NCBI GenBank assembly: GCA_947627005.1
Contig: CANQUJ010000015.1
Span: 1-47,393 of the forward strand
From: an uncultured Clostridia bacterium
GTDB taxonomy: Bacteria; Bacillota; Clostridia; Oscillospirales; Ruminococcaceae
Reading direction: 5' to 3'
DNA: 47,393 bases
Shown: positions 40,166 to 47,393 of the stretch, one piece after another
Numbering within the stretch: position 1 is the stretch's first letter
Layout of the letters: every line of letters begins with the position of its first letter
Notes under the pieces: generated by a model
Seen by the model: only the letters and a program-made list of their open reading frames with translations
Databases searched by the model: none
Told to the model about the DNA's origin: nothing
Made by a program: the position numbers and the translations under genes

Positions 40166-40387
40166 ATGCGTTTAAAAGATCTCCGCGAAGACCGCGACAT
40201 TCCCCAAAGGGTTATAGCAGCGTATCTTCATGTTCAGCAAAACACCTATTCGCAATATGAAAACGAAAATCACCAGATACCGATCCAGCTTCTTATCGAG
40301 CTTGCGAAATTTTACGGCGTTTCGGTGGATTATATTCTCGGCCTTACCGACGTCAAACAGCCCTATCCCCGCGCAAAAAACAGATAA
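40166..40387 (+). CDS. Small XRE-family repressor
   Basis: A 73-residue single-domain HTH protein beginning MRLKDLREDRDIPQRVIAAY, then LHVQQNTYSQYENENHQIPI and FYGVSVDYILGLTD, the layout of Cro/CI-type repressors. The start is ATG 40166, with AGGTGA at good spacing; a GTG three codons earlier is inside that site. It probably represses itself and the divergent small gene through the dyad at 40106-40126. The C-terminus carries only a short tail, so no ligand domain is present. Confidence 0.85.
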   Translation: MRLKDLREDRDIPQRVIAAYLHVQQNTYSQYENENHQIPIQLLIELAKFYGVSVDYILGLTDVKQPYPRAKNR

Positions 40388-40392
40388 AAACT

Positions 40393-40416
40393 GCCCCGCC
40401 TTTAATAAAGCGGGGC
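40393..40416. terminator. Bidirectional terminator
   Basis: GCCCCGC (40393-40399) pairs with GCGGGGC (40410-40416); A-rich on the left and GGTTTTCTTT on the right. It lies between the convergent XRE and flavodiiron genes. Confidence 0.85.
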
Positions 40417-40430
40417 GGTTTTCTTTAGGT

Positions 40431-42221
40431 TTACTCTATCGGCTCGAAGTCGGCGGCGCCGTGTTTGCAAAGCGGACAGACAAAGTCTTCGGGAAGCTCG
40501 TCGCCCTCGTATACATAGCCGCAGATCTTGCAGACCCAGCCCTTTTTGCCCTCGGTCTTGGGCTTGGGCTTGACGTTTTCGTGGTAATAAGAATAGGTCA
40601 TCGTCTCGGCGTCGGAGATCACCCTCGCCTCGGTGACCGAGCAGATGAACATTCCGTGAGTGCCGAGGTCGACATAATCCTCGACCTTCAGCGACATAAA
40701 CGCGTTGATATATCTCGGAAGGAATACGAGGCCGTTGTCGGAACGCAGAACCTCGCAGCCCGCGAATTTGTCGACCGCGCGGCCGCTTTGGAAGCCGAAA
40801 GTCTCGAACACCTTATAGGGCGCGTCGACCGAAAGGCAGCAGACGTTCATCTTTCCGGTCTGCTTGATTATGTGGTGCGAATAGTTGGCTTTGTTGATGC
40901 TCACGGCGACCCGCAGCGGGTTGTCGGTAAGCTGGCTTACGGTGTTGACGATAAGGCCGTTGTCCTTGGTGCCGTCGTTCGAGGTCACGACATAAAGCCC
41001 GTAGCCGATTTTATTCAGCGCGGTCATATCCTGCTTGTTGGCGGTCTCGCCACTCTGGGCGATGTAGTCCATGCAAAGCTCGTCCGAGAGCTCTTCGATC
41101 TGGGCGCGGCTTTCGTCGCTTAGGGCCGAGAGAATCTTTACGGTGGTCTTTGCATAGTTTATATTCTTGCAGGGCTCGAGCATAGAAAGCATAGTCTTTG
41201 CGGCGAGGGGCGCCCACGAGCCGTTCTCCATCAGCGCGACGGTGCGGTCGCGGTAGCCGCGCTCGGTCAGGTGGTTGATAAACTCGCGCATAAACGGAAA
41301 GATCTCGGCGTTGTAGGTCGTCGTCGCCAAAACGAGCTTGTTATATCTGAACGCGTCCTCGACAGCCTCGGCCATATCCTCTCTCGCGAGGTCGGCGACT
41401 ACCACCTTCGGGCAGCCCTTGGCGGTAAGCTTATCCGCCAAAAGCCGGACAGCCTCTTTGGTGTGGCCGTAGACCGAGGTGTAGGCGATCATAACCCCCT
41501 CGGATTCGGGGCGATAGGAAGACCAGATGTCGTAGAGGTTGATGTAGTGAGAAAGATTTTCGCTCAAAACCGGGCCGTGGGTCGGGCAGATGACGCTTAT
41601 GTCCAAAGTCGCGGCCTTTTGAAGAAGCTTCTGAACCTGCGCGCCGTATTTTCCGACTATGCCGATGTAGTATCTGCGCGCCTCGCAGTCCCATTCCTCT
41701 TCGACGTCGTTCGCGCCGAACTTTCCGAAGCCGTCGGCCGAGAAGAGGACCTTATCCTTTGAATCGTAGGTGACTATGACCTCGGGCCAGTGAACCATCG
41801 GGGCGGTGACGAAGGTTAGGGTGTGCTCGCCGAGGGTGAGGGTGTCCCCCTCGCCGACTGCGATTTTGCGGTCGGGGTAGTCCGTCCCGAAGAACTGCTT
41901 CATCATCGCGAAAGCCTTTGCCGAAGCGACTATCTTCGCCTCGGGGTATACGTTCATAAAGGTCGAAACGCTTCCGGCGTGATCGGGCTCCATATGCTGG
42001 ACTATGAGATAGTCGGGCTTGCGGCCGCCGAGAGCGGCGGAAACATTGTCGAGCCACTCGTGAGAAAAGCGGACGTCGACCGAGTCCATGATCGCGGTCT
42101 TAGAGTCTATGATCGCGTAGGAATTATAGGCCATGCCGTTCGGGACAACATACTGCCCCTCGAAAAGGTCGATTTCATGGTCGTTTACGCCGATATAGCG
42201 AATGTCTTCCGAAATTTTCAT
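40431..42221 (-). CDS. Flavodiiron protein with flavin-reductase and rubredoxin domains
   Basis: A 596-residue four-domain O2/NO reductase. The metallo-beta-lactamase domain (1-250) has the diiron ligands HMEPDHAG, MVHWPE and the Asp in FSADGFGKFG, plus CPTHGPV. The flavodoxin domain (about 255-395) has AYTSVYGHTKEAV. A flavin-reductase-like split barrel (about 400-545) follows. The C-terminal rubredoxin has VCKICGYVYEGDELPEDFVC and PLCKHG. Carrying its own electron chain from NAD(P)H to the diiron site is a known multi-domain variant in Clostridia. It protects oxygen-sensitive enzymes such as the hydrogenase nearby. GGAGGC precedes the ATG. Confidence 0.93.
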   Translation of the reverse strand: MKISEDIRYIGVNDHEIDLFEGQYVVPNGMAYNSYAIIDSKTAIMDSVDVRFSHEWLDNVSAALGGRKPDYLIVQHMEPDHAGSVSTFMNVYPEAKIVASAKAFAMMKQFFGTDYPDRKIAVGEGDTLTLGEHTLTFVTAPMVHWPEVIVTYDSKDKVLFSADGFGKFGANDVEEEWDCEARRYYIGIVGKYGAQVQKLLQKAATLDISVICPTHGPVLSENLSHYINLYDIWSSYRPESEGVMIAYTSVYGHTKEAVRLLADKLTAKGCPKVVVADLAREDMAEAVEDAFRYNKLVLATTTYNAEIFPFMREFINHLTERGYRDRTVALMENGSWAPLAAKTMLSMLEPCKNINYAKTTVKILSALSDESRAQIEELSDELCMDYIAQSGETANKQDMTALNKIGYGLYVVTSNDGTKDNGLIVNTVSQLTDNPLRVAVSINKANYSHHIIKQTGKMNVCCLSVDAPYKVFETFGFQSGRAVDKFAGCEVLRSDNGLVFLPRYINAFMSLKVEDYVDLGTHGMFICSVTEARVISDAETMTYSYYHENVKPKPKTEGKKGWVCKICGYVYEGDELPEDFVCPLCKHGAADFEPIE

Positions 42222-42252
42222 ATCTTAAACGCCTCCAAATTATTTTTCATAC

Positions 42253-42281
42253 AGTATACCACCTTTTCGCCGGTTTGTAAA
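42253..42281 (-). promoter_or_regulatory. Sigma-A promoter of flavodiiron gene
   Basis: On the minus strand: TTTACA (42276-42281), 17-base spacer, TATACT (42253-42258). Confidence 0.75.
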
Positions 42282-42338
42282 GCGGTTGGGGCTTTGTTTT
42301 ATTGACCTTTATTTTCTTTACACATTCGCTCATGCTAC

Positions 42339-42367
42339 TTGACTTTAACTATTAAGGAAACTATAAT
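42339..42367 (+). promoter_or_regulatory. Sigma-A promoter of epimerase-phosphorylase operon
   Basis: TTGACT (42339-42344), 17-base spacer, TATAAT (42362-42367). It rules out a protein start before about 42374 and supports ATG 42402. Confidence 0.8.
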
Positions 42368-42401
42368 GAAAATGAAATTTTTAAGACGCGGGAGGATCAA
42401 A

Positions 42402-43574
42402 ATGGCAACTTGGGTTGATGAAGTAAAGCGCGAGCTCTTGGGGCGGATTATCCCCTTCTGGAAGGGGCTTCGCGACGAAAACGGATATATCGGATACGTC
42501 GGGTTCGACCTTAAGCGGGACCCTTCGGCCGAGCGCGGGTGTATTCTTAACAGCAGGATACTGTGGTTCTTCTCCGAGGCGTATATGCTCCTTAAAGACG
42601 AAAGCCTTATCGACGAGGCGGACCACGCCTATCGCGAGCTTATAAGAATGACCGACCCGAAAAACGGCGGGGTCTATTGGTCTTTAAACCCAGACGGAAC
42701 GGTCTTTGACGGCACGAAGCACACCTATAACCAGGCGTTCGCGATCTATGCGCTTTCGGCCTATTACCGCGCGAGCGGCAAAAAAGAGGCGCTTTCGCGG
42801 GCGTACGAGCTTTTTAAAACCGTCGAGGAAAAATGCTTCGACGGCGAGGGGTATCTTGAAGCCTTTACCGCCGACTGGAAGCCCGAAAGCAACGAAAAAT
42901 TGAGCGAAAACGGTGTCGAAGCGGGAAGAACGATGAACACGCTTTTGCATGTTTTAGAGGGCTATACCGGCCTTTACGAAGCCGACCGAAGCGATGAGGT
43001 CCTTAAAAAGCTCTACTTTATCGCCGACGTCTTTGAAAACAAGATCTATAACCGTGAAAAACGCCGGCAGGAGGTCTTCTTCGACCTTGACTACAACACG
43101 CTTATCGACCTTCACAGCTTCGGGCACGACATCGAGACCTCTTGGCTTATGGACCATACGCTCGACGTCATCGGCGACGAAAATCTCACGAAAAGAATAC
43201 GCCCGCTTCTTTTGGAGATGGCGGAAAAGACCTATGAGGCCGCCTTTACCGACCACGGATTTTGCAACGAGAGCGAGAACGGCGTAGTCAACACGACGAG
43301 GATATGGTGGGTTCAGGCCGAGGCGCTGCTCGGGTTTATGAACGCCTATCAACACACCCGCGACGAAAAATTCCGCGAGGCGTATTTGAGTCAGTGGAGG
43401 TTTATCCGCGACGTTCTTGCCGACAGGCGCGAGGGCTCGGAGTGGTTCTGGTGCGTCGACGAAAACGGAGTTCCCGCCGAAAAGCCGATAGTCGAGCCCT
43501 GGAAATGCCCCTATCACAACGGAAGAATGTGTATGGAAATTATAAAAAGGACGGCGAAAGAAAATGACCTATAA
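42402..43574 (+). CDS. Cellobiose 2-epimerase (AGE family)
   Basis: A 390-residue (alpha/alpha)6-barrel epimerase. [20 protein letters not shown] is the usual N-terminus of cellobiose 2-epimerases; [20 protein letters not shown], the His in [20 protein letters not shown], and [20 protein letters not shown] carry active-site positions. It interconverts beta-1,4-linked disaccharides with Glc or Man at the reducing end, such as mannobiose to mannosylglucose. The start ATG 42402 has GGGAGGATC upstream. It overlaps the GH130 gene by 11 bases; together they make the known mannobiose pathway. Confidence 0.92.
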   Translation: MATWVDEVKRELLGRIIPFWKGLRDENGYIGYVGFDLKRDPSAERGCILNSRILWFFSEAYMLLKDESLIDEADHAYRELIRMTDPKNGGVYWSLNPDGTVFDGTKHTYNQAFAIYALSAYYRASGKKEALSRAYELFKTVEEKCFDGEGYLEAFTADWKPESNEKLSENGVEAGRTMNTLLHVLEGYTGLYEADRSDEVLKKLYFIADVFENKIYNREKRRQEVFFDLDYNTLIDLHSFGHDIETSWLMDHTLDVIGDENLTKRIRPLLLEMAEKTYEAAFTDHGFCNESENGVVNTTRIWWVQAEALLGFMNAYQHTRDEKFREAYLSQWRFIRDVLADRREGSEWFWCVDENGVPAEKPIVEPWKCPYHNGRMCMEIIKRTAKENDL

Positions 43575-44730
43575 AGAGATCAACGACCGCTACGAGGCGC
43601 TTATCGCGAAGAAAAACACGGTCGACGAAAGCAGATACAACGGAATCTACGAGCGCTGGACGAACCCTGTTTTGACGAGGGGGCATATCCCGCCCTTCTG
43701 GATATACGACCCCAACCCGAAGACCAACCCGCATATGATGCAGAGACTCGGGGTCAACGCGGTTTTTAACAGCGGGGCGATACTATTTGAGGGGAAATAC
43801 ACCTTGGTCGCGAGGGTCGAGGGGAACGACAGAAAGAGCTTCTTTGCGGTCGCGCAATCCGAAAGTCCGGTCGACGGCTTCAGATTTTGGAACGAGCCGG
43901 TGATCCTTCCCGACCTATACCCCGACGAGACGAACGTTTACGACATGCGGCTTACGAAGCACGAAGACGGCTGGATATACGGAATTTTCTGCTCGGAATC
44001 GAAGGACGAAAGCGCAAACGATCTCTCGGCCGCGACCGCGGCAGCGGGGATAGTCCGCACAAAAGACCTTAAGAACTGGGAGAGGCTGCCGAATCTTAAG
44101 ACTTTGCGCTCTCCGCAGCAGAGAAACGTCGTCCTCCTCCCCGAATTTGTAGGCGGAAAATACGCCTTTTACACCCGCCCGATGGACGACTTTATCGAGA
44201 CCGGAAGCGGCGGAGGGATAGGCTTCGGTCTTTGCGAAGACATCACGAACGCGGTCATCGACGAAGAAAAAATGACCTCGATACGAAAATACCACACCAT
44301 CACCGAGTCGAAGAATGGCGCGGGCGCGGTTCCGATCAAGACCGACAGGGGGTGGATTCACATCGCGCACGGGGTCAGAAACACCGCCGCGGGGCTTAGA
44401 TACGTCATTTACGCCTTTGCGACCGCCCTTGACGACCCGGCGAAAGTCATCGCCGAACCGAGCGGGTATCTTATCGCGCCCTTCGGCGGCGAGAGGGTCG
44501 GCGACGTTTCTAACGTAGTTTTCACGAACGGTGCGATCGCAACCCCGGACGGAAAAGTTTACATCTACTACGCCTCGAGCGACACGCGGCTGCACGTCGC
44601 CTCGACCAACATCGAGCGGCTTAAAGACTACGTTTTCAACACCCCCGAAGACCCCCGCCGCAGCGCGGACTGCGTTAGGCAGCGCGCGGAGTTTATTAGG
44701 AAGAATTTGGAGTGGTTGGGGGAGGAATAG
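43564..44730 (+). CDS. GH130 4-O-beta-D-mannosyl-D-glucose phosphorylase
   Basis: A 388-residue five-bladed beta-propeller phosphorylase. [20 protein letters not shown] and [20 protein letters not shown] with [11 protein letters not shown] are typical of GH130 subfamily 1, which cleaves mannosylglucose with phosphate to mannose 1-phosphate and glucose. The C-terminal part has [17 protein letters not shown] and [20 protein letters not shown]. The upstream epimerase gene supplies its substrate from mannobiose. No signal peptide, so it is cytosolic. An importer and endo-mannanase are expected elsewhere; none is in the window. Confidence 0.92.
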   Translation: MTYKEINDRYEALIAKKNTVDESRYNGIYERWTNPVLTRGHIPPFWIYDPNPKTNPHMMQRLGVNAVFNSGAILFEGKYTLVARVEGNDRKSFFAVAQSESPVDGFRFWNEPVILPDLYPDETNVYDMRLTKHEDGWIYGIFCSESKDESANDLSAATAAAGIVRTKDLKNWERLPNLKTLRSPQQRNVVLLPEFVGGKYAFYTRPMDDFIETGSGGGIGFGLCEDITNAVIDEEKMTSIRKYHTITESKNGAGAVPIKTDRGWIHIAHGVRNTAAGLRYVIYAFATALDDPAKVIAEPSGYLIAPFGGERVGDVSNVVFTNGAIATPDGKVYIYYASSDTRLHVASTNIERLKDYVFNTPEDPRRSADCVRQRAEFIRKNLEWLGEE

Positions 44731-44789
44731 GGGGAGCATAGCGGACGACCCAAGTAAAATGGCTAAGTGTGCGTTCCCGCCCGCCAACC

Positions 44790-45890
44790 CATTGCTTAAA
44801 GGTATCCCCTCGCTTTGCGAGGGGATACTATTATTAGCCGCCCTCCCCCTGCCCCCCTCCCGCAGGGAGGGGGTTCGCGCGACTGCGCCACGATTAAATG
44901 GTGCCCGGCGGAGACGAGTGCTATTTTGGGCGCACACGCAATGTTTTGGATAGAAGTCAAGGGTAGCTTCCCGCCCAAAAAAGCCGCTGTACTCTGTAAA
45001 AAGGTATTCGCTGCGCGAATGGCGTTTTGAGCGGCCGGACGGAGTTAAATCCAAAGAAATCCCGCCCACAGCCGCCCCGATTAAAAGGAACTCGGCTTCG
45101 CCTCGTACTATTTAAAACGCCCACCCCCTGCCCCCTCCCGCGGGGAGGGGGATAAAAGGGAACAGAGCGCCCAAAGAAGGCAAGGCGCTCGCAGCGACGG
45201 TAAAAGGGCGCGTTCCCGCCCGCCACTGCCCCGATTAAAAGGTATCCCCTCGCCTTGCGAGGGGATGCTATTATTAGACGCCCACCCCCCGCCCCCTCCC
45301 GTGGGGAGGGGCATTATGTCAAACATAGCGTTAAATCAAAAGCAAGGCATATCCCCGCTCGCCGTCCCCGCTAAAAGGTATACCCGCGAACTCGCTCCCG
45401 CTCATTCGGGGGTATGCTATTTCTAATCGCTCCGCCCGAGTTGGGAGGCCGCCGAAGGCGGGCTCGCAGCGACGCTGACAAAAAAGGCCTTTATTACAAA
45501 GCTTTGGGCGTCGCTTGCACCCCTCCCCCAACCCCTCCCCTCGAGGGGAGGGGTTAATAGGAAAAAGAGAGCCGAAAGAAAACGAGGCGCGAGGGACAAG
45601 GAGAAAGGGATTCGCAGCGCGAATGTTATTTTAGGTGCCGCTTGTTCTACCGACCTAACTTAAAAGGAGATCAACCCATCCCAAGCCGCCAAGCCCTCTA
45701 TAAAAAGGAACTCGGCGAAGCCGAGGGTAATTTTAAGTGCTTGACAGAACAGAGTCGAAAATAGATGCTTCCCGCCCGCCGACCCGCGCATAAAAGGAAT
45801 ACCCGCGAACTCGCTAACCGCTCGTTCGGGGGTATGCTATTTTTAGACGCCCTCCCCCTGCCCCCTCCCGCGGGGAGGGGGCGAGCTGCA
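44790..45890. repeat. Palindromic repeat cluster III
   Basis: The gap 44731-45893 has no credible gene. It contains eight plus-oriented stem-loop copies: 44795-44837, 44892-44927 (decayed), 44995-45029, 45080-45117, 45233-45278, 45370-45428, 45699-45737 and 45789-45847. Most are preceded by a CCCGCCCGCC-type block and followed by CGCCC plus a C/G palindrome such as CCCCCTCCCGCGGGGAGGGG. Stem sequences differ (CTCGGC, CCCCTCG, ACCCGCGAA) but stay paired. Confidence 0.8.
45429..45523 (+). repeat. About 95-bp module, copy B
   Basis: Blocks CGCTCCGCCCGA, GCCGCCGAAGGCGGGC, CGCAGCGACGCTGACAAA and GGCGTCGCTTGCACCCC in the same order as copies A and C. It directly follows the stem-loop copy at 45370-45428, as copy C does with its own. 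Confidence 0.8.
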
Positions 45891-45893
45891 AAG

Positions 45894-46562
45894 CTATACG
45901 CATGCAATATACACGTCCATGGTATCGCCGTCGGTTTCAAAGCAAGGGATCACATCTTTGTCCGTGCGCTCTAAACCGTTGACCCGCATATATTCAGTCA
46001 GCGTTTTATATGCGTTGGGAATGATCACAAAAGGATTTTTGAAAGGCTCGGGAATGTGAATCGCGGCATACTTGTGAGCTTTCTGCTCCAAAATCTCAAC
46101 TCCTTTCGGCGTTAAGCCTTCGGGCAGAATCCATGCGGCCACATAACCGTGCATATGGTAAACATTTATCTGCTCCAAAGAAACATACGGGAAGTCCCAC
46201 CCGATCACCCGGGGGTGGTCCACGCCGTTTTCGTGGGCGATGTTAATCACCCGGCCGATGGCGTCGCCCTCGGGATCTTTGCTGATCACCGCGTGCGCTA
46301 CATAGCGAAAACTCGGAACAGTCTCAACTCGAAGATTCGTGTACGCGTCGTCATAGCTGCCCATCTCCTCGCGAAACAGATTGTCAAGAGAACAGTTGAA
46401 CAGCCCGCAAAGCTCAATGGCTTTATCTATTTCGGGAGTTGATTCGTCAAGCTCCCACTTTGAAACGGTCTGTCGGCTGACTTTGAGCTTTTCCGCAAGA
46501 GCCTCCTGCGTGATTTCTCCGCATATGCGCCTAAGATGCTGCAAATTTTTGCCAAAACTCAT
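45894..46562 (-). CDS. XRE regulator with GyrI-like effector domain
   Basis: A 222-residue regulator. The HTH_3 domain (about 4-62) reads NLQHLRRICGEITQEALAEK, then KVSRQTVSKWELDESTPEID. The C-terminal part (about 75-222) resembles a GyrI-like/AraC effector-binding domain (LRVETVPSFRYVAHAVISKD, HMHGYVAAWILPEG, DVYIACV), which binds small molecules or drugs. The start is ATG 46562, with AGGAGGAAG upstream; a longer reading to 46637 crosses the promoter. Repeat clusters flank it on both sides. Its base composition is lower in GC than its neighbours, which suggests transfer. Confidence 0.8.
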   Translation of the reverse strand: MSFGKNLQHLRRICGEITQEALAEKLKVSRQTVSKWELDESTPEIDKAIELCGLFNCSLDNLFREEMGSYDDAYTNLRVETVPSFRYVAHAVISKDPEGDAIGRVINIAHENGVDHPRVIGWDFPYVSLEQINVYHMHGYVAAWILPEGLTPKGVEILEQKAHKYAAIHIPEPFKNPFVIIPNAYKTLTEYMRVNGLERTDKDVIPCFETDGDTMDVYIACV

Positions 46563-46604
46563 AAAACTTCCTCCTATAATTTTGCACGGCCATGCATTGA
46601 TAAT

Positions 46605-46633
46605 ATTATAGCTCCGCCTGGCCGAAAGGTCTA
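46605..46633 (-). promoter_or_regulatory. Probable promoter of XRE-GyrI gene
   Basis: On the minus strand: TAGACC (46628-46633), 17-base spacer, TATAAT (46605-46610). The -10 is perfect, the -35 moderate. Confidence 0.6.
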
Positions 46634-46718
46634 CCACTTGACGTGCGCTTTTTTATTCGTTTGTGCAACTGCAGGTTGCGCTCCTGTCGTAAAATCGCAG
46701 CCGCCAGCCGTTCCATTG

Positions 46719-46940
46719 TCTAAAGGAACTCGGCTGCGCCGAGGGCAATTTTGCCACTCTTAAATTATATCAGAGCCTATAATTTTCCCTCCCGCCGTCC
46801 CCTATAAAAAGGAATTCGCTTCGCTCATACTATTTGAACCGCTCCGCCCGAATAGGGAGACCGCCGAAGGCGGGCACGCAGCGATGCTGACAAACAAGAC
46901 CTTTATTTCTTTGTCGCGGCGTCGCTTGCACCCCGCCCCC
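46719..46940. repeat. Palindromic repeat cluster IV
   Basis: Two stem-loop copies, 46719-46752 and 46802-46838, with the 95-bp module copy C attached to the second. The rest of the 46563-46979 gap is A/T-rich spacer with no gene. It ends 40 bases before the recombinase remnant. Confidence 0.75.
46840..46935 (+). repeat. About 95-bp module, copy C
   Basis: CGCTCCGCCCGA, ACCGCCGAAGGCGGGC, CGCAGCGATGCTGACAAA, a TTTATTTCTTTGTCG centre and GGCGTCGCTTGCACCCC. The ACAAAC...TTTATTT centre is closest to copy A, although the two clusters are 22 kb apart. Confidence 0.8.
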
Positions 46941-46979
46941 TAACTCCGTTTTACAAACTTAAAGACGTGCGTATGTGTT

Positions 46980-47393
46980 TTAATCAATTTTATCTACGAA
47001 TCGGTAAAATATTTCAATTTCTTGCGTTCTGGTGCCGTCGGAATCTTTGACTGCCTCATGAATAACAATCTTTTCAATCAGCGTGTTGAGCATTTCGGCA
47101 GTCAGCTCCGTGGGTTCGGAGTATTGCTTGATTAAAGCAATCCACTTTTCAGCGTTGGCAGTAGCTGCTTTTCGGCTGCAAGGTCAGATTTGAGTTTATC
47201 AATCCTCTCAATCAATTCTTGTTGCTCTGCCTAATACTTCTGTGATAATATTTTAAAGTTGTACTCCGTAATATGCCCGCTCGACCAGTCCTCATACATT
47301 TTCGTGAACAGTCTGTCTACCGTAATTGTGACGTCGCCAACGGTTTCAACGCGTTCGATCTCACCATTCCATTTGCCGGGATATTCACAATTT
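46980..47393 (-). pseudogene. Decayed serine recombinase C-terminus (DUF4368 type)
   Basis: Minus-strand translation gives YPGKWNGEIERVETVGDV and YEDWSSGHITEYNFKILSQK, then an in-frame TAG (about 47230). AEQQELIERIDKLKSDLAAE follows, then a frame change near 47165, and NAEKWIALIKQYSEPTELTA through IEIFYRFVDKID to TAA at 46980-46982. This is the C-terminal part of large serine recombinases of clostridial transposons and conjugative elements. The gene runs off the window, so the catalytic N-terminus is not seen. The stop and frameshift indicate inactivation, barring sequence error. Confidence 0.8.

Noticed and set aside
40230-41123. Plus-strand frame of 297 codons over the XRE gene and flavodiiron gene
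   Set aside because: It crosses a terminator and lies antisense to conserved flavodiiron and rubredoxin motifs.
44795-45847. CRISPR array
   Set aside because: Units share flanks but spacing is irregular, repeats are palindromic and diverged, and there are no cas genes.
44795-45847. Integron attC array
   Set aside because: The variable paired stems with constant ends recall attC sites, but there are no GTTRRRY/RYYYAAC core sites and no gene cassettes between them.

Overview
The window looks like chromosome of a strictly anaerobic, endospore-forming member of the Clostridia, probably a gut or rumen Oscillospiraceae/Ruminococcaceae-type organism. The reasons are a GC content in the mid-50s, the spore genes sleB and sigK, an NAD-linked multisubunit [FeFe]-hydrogenase, a flavodiiron oxygen/NO reductase fused to rubredoxin, and mannan-disaccharide phosphorolysis. 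No taxon can be named without a database search.

Layout. The left edge (1-250) carries two tandem consensus promoters and a boxA-like leader pointing left, as at the start of an rRNA operon that lies outside the window. Next come sleB, a 40-residue membrane peptide, a polysaccharide flippase and a PC4/YdbC protein. From 3.2 to 12.2 kb is a long leftward block: dusB, tRNA1(Val) methyltransferase, a PPOX flavoprotein, rsmI, rimI, tsaD and an orphan binding lipoprotein, then two transglutaminase-like lipoproteins. Most of this block is tRNA/rRNA modification, and three very GC-rich palindromes sit in it. polA reads rightward. secA, a DUF1015 protein, a papain-like hydrolase and a HAD phosphatase read leftward, as do tmk, a small multidrug exporter and a TIM-barrel isomerase. 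sigK diverges from tmk. Then come tspO, an XRE regulator, a histidine phosphatase, an M23/LysM/G5 peptidase, tRNA-Leu(GAG) and nth.

The centrepiece is a ten-gene operon at 31.1-39.4 kb. Electron-bifurcating-type hydrogenase subunits (NuoE-like HydC, NuoF-like HydB, catalytic HydA) enclose seven further genes: a divergent [FeFe]-hydrogenase-like protein that lacks the proton-transfer cysteine (HydS/group D type), two DRTGG-type proteins, two GHKL ATPases, a PHP phosphoesterase and a thioredoxin-fold ferredoxin. Several start codons overlap the preceding stop. I infer a redox or H2 sensing and signalling module built into the operon of the enzyme it may control.

To the right lie a structured three-way-junction element, a Spo0A-C-like small protein divergent from a small XRE repressor with a clear operator between them, the flavodiiron protein, a cellobiose 2-epimerase/GH130 phosphorylase pair for beta-mannobiose, an XRE-GyrI regulator, and a decayed serine recombinase at the right edge.

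Four intergenic regions (24.3-24.85, 29.4-29.93, 44.79-45.89 and 46.72-46.94 kb) are filled with a mosaic of interspersed palindromic repeats. I count about 17 copies of one stem-loop whose flanks are constant while the stem sequence changes with pairing preserved. A second, pyrimidine/purine-biased degenerate tandem repeat sits next to several terminators. These repeats, the cloverleaf-like palindromes and the hydrogenase-sensor operon are the parts most worth following up.
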